The notes beneath the pieces were generated by a model. The model saw only the letters and a list, made by a program, of their open reading frames with translations, searched no databases and was not told the origin of the DNA. Shown here piece after piece: positions 5,816 to 6,281 of a stretch of DNA of 6,281 nucleotides (its first letter is position 1; each line of letters begins with the position of its first letter). The translations under genes were made by a program, and so were the position numbers. The DNA comes from Chloroflexota bacterium (lineage in GTDB: Bacteria > Chloroflexota > Dehalococcoidia > DSTF01 > RBG-16-68-14), in NCBI GenBank assembly GCA_022563135.1, contig JADFNZ010000094.1, forward strand, positions 1 to 6,281. The letters run 5' to 3'.

Positions 5816-6281
5816 GTCCACCGGCGATCGCGATTTCTCGGTAGCGCCGCGGCGTGGTCGCGGCGTCCTGGAACGATACGCCGCGCTGCTGCCGGTGACG
5901 GACGCGACCCCGAAGATCACGCTGGGCGAAGGCGATACACCCCTGGTTCGCTCGGTCCGCCTGGAGGCGGATGTCGGCTGCGGGGCGCTCTACTTCAAGC
6001 TGGAGAGCTGCAACCCGAGCGGCTCCTTCAAGGACCGGGGCATGGTGGTGGCCATCGCCAAGGCTGTGGAGCGGGGCGACCGGGCCGTGCTCTGCGCCTC
6101 CACCGGCAACACCAGCGCCTCCGCAGCGGCCTACGCCGCCCGCTGTGGCCTGCGCGCGTACGTCATCGTCCCGCACGGACGCATCGCGGAGGGGAAGCTG
6201 GCGCAGACCGTGGCCCACGGGGCGCGCATCATCGCGGTGGAGGGGAGCTTCGACGACGCGCTTAGGCTGGCCCGCGAGGTC
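5790..6281 (+). CDS. thrC: Threonine synthase, 3'-truncated by the window edge
   Basis: Threonine synthase converts O-phosphohomoserine to threonine with PLP, the last step of the pathway that hom enters. 164 residues are visible, about 40-45% of a typical protein. The family motifs are LLPVTDATPKITLGEGDTPL (residues 33-52), NPSGSFKDRG with the PLP lysine at Lys81, and CASTGNTSAS (102-111), the phosphate-binding loop. PHGRIAEGKLAQ (128-139) follows. The compact N-terminal part fits the short bacterial type. I chose the ATG at 5790: it is the only upstream in-frame start that keeps the conserved GVLERY segment, and GGGAG lies 10 nt before it. This start overlaps the coiled-coil gene by 26 nt and gives a polar N-terminus of about 25 residues before the fold. 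The enzyme call is secure; the exact start is less so. Confidence 0.95.
   Translation, partial: MSRSSPTSESTGDRDFSVAPRRGRGVLERYAALLPVTDATPKITLGEGDTPLVRSVRLEADVGCGALYFKLESCNPSGSFKDRGMVVAIAKAVERGDRAVLCASTGNTSASAAAYAARCGLRAYVIVPHGRIAEGKLAQTVAHGARIIAVEGSFDDALRLAREV

Overview
The window is a dense, GC-rich stretch of bacterial chromosome. All eight genes lie on the + strand, and the first and last are cut by the window edges. Gene content and order, GTG and TTG starts, and a rpsF-ssb-rpsR cluster without rplI directly after it suggest a high-GC, non-proteobacterial lineage. Chloroflexota close to Thermomicrobia is my best guess, but this is inference from the look of the proteins and was not tested by a search. 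I see no mobile element, tRNA, rRNA or CRISPR array.

Layout. (1) About 1-1028: the 3' part of glyA, serine hydroxymethyltransferase, with a signature variant (QPYSGSPAN) that resembles eukaryotic enzymes more than the usual bacterial QPHSGSQAN. (2) 1029-1139: a short, information-rich spacer. A near-consensus sigma-70-type promoter starts at the base after the glyA stop. It is followed by a small hairpin and then by a strong GC hairpin plus T5, which looks like an intrinsic terminator inside the rpsF leader and hence a possible attenuator. (3) 1140-2414: rpsF (TTG start), ssb and rpsR (GTG start), a compact translation/replication operon. SSB lacks the usual acidic-hydrophobic C-terminal tip, and S18 carries an extra N-terminal domain of about 78 residues. 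(4) 2415-2495: a spacer with a near-perfect 12-bp hairpin. (5) 2496-3488: a membrane-anchored SurA/PrsA-like foldase whose parvulin-like domain seems to have lost its active-site residues. (6) 3504-6281: hom (homoserine dehydrogenase with ACT domain), a 336-residue all-coiled-coil protein of unknown function, and the 5' part of thrC (threonine synthase), joined by stop/start overlaps.

How the genes work together. Hom and ThrC supply two of the three steps from aspartate semialdehyde to threonine; the homoserine kinase step is not in view. GlyA interconverts serine and glycine and feeds one-carbon units. S6 and S18 bind each other on the 30S platform, and SSB covers single-stranded DNA. The foldase-like and coiled-coil genes have no obvious link to these pathways. 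The coiled-coil gene is nevertheless tightly embedded between hom and thrC, with a 1-nt overlap upstream and a 26-nt overlap downstream.

The window is mostly housekeeping. I do not see a clearly new multi-gene system. The points most worth a second look are the rpsF leader with its promoter and terminator, the extended S18, the coiled-coil protein inside the threonine operon, the pseudo-parvulin, and the tipless SSB.
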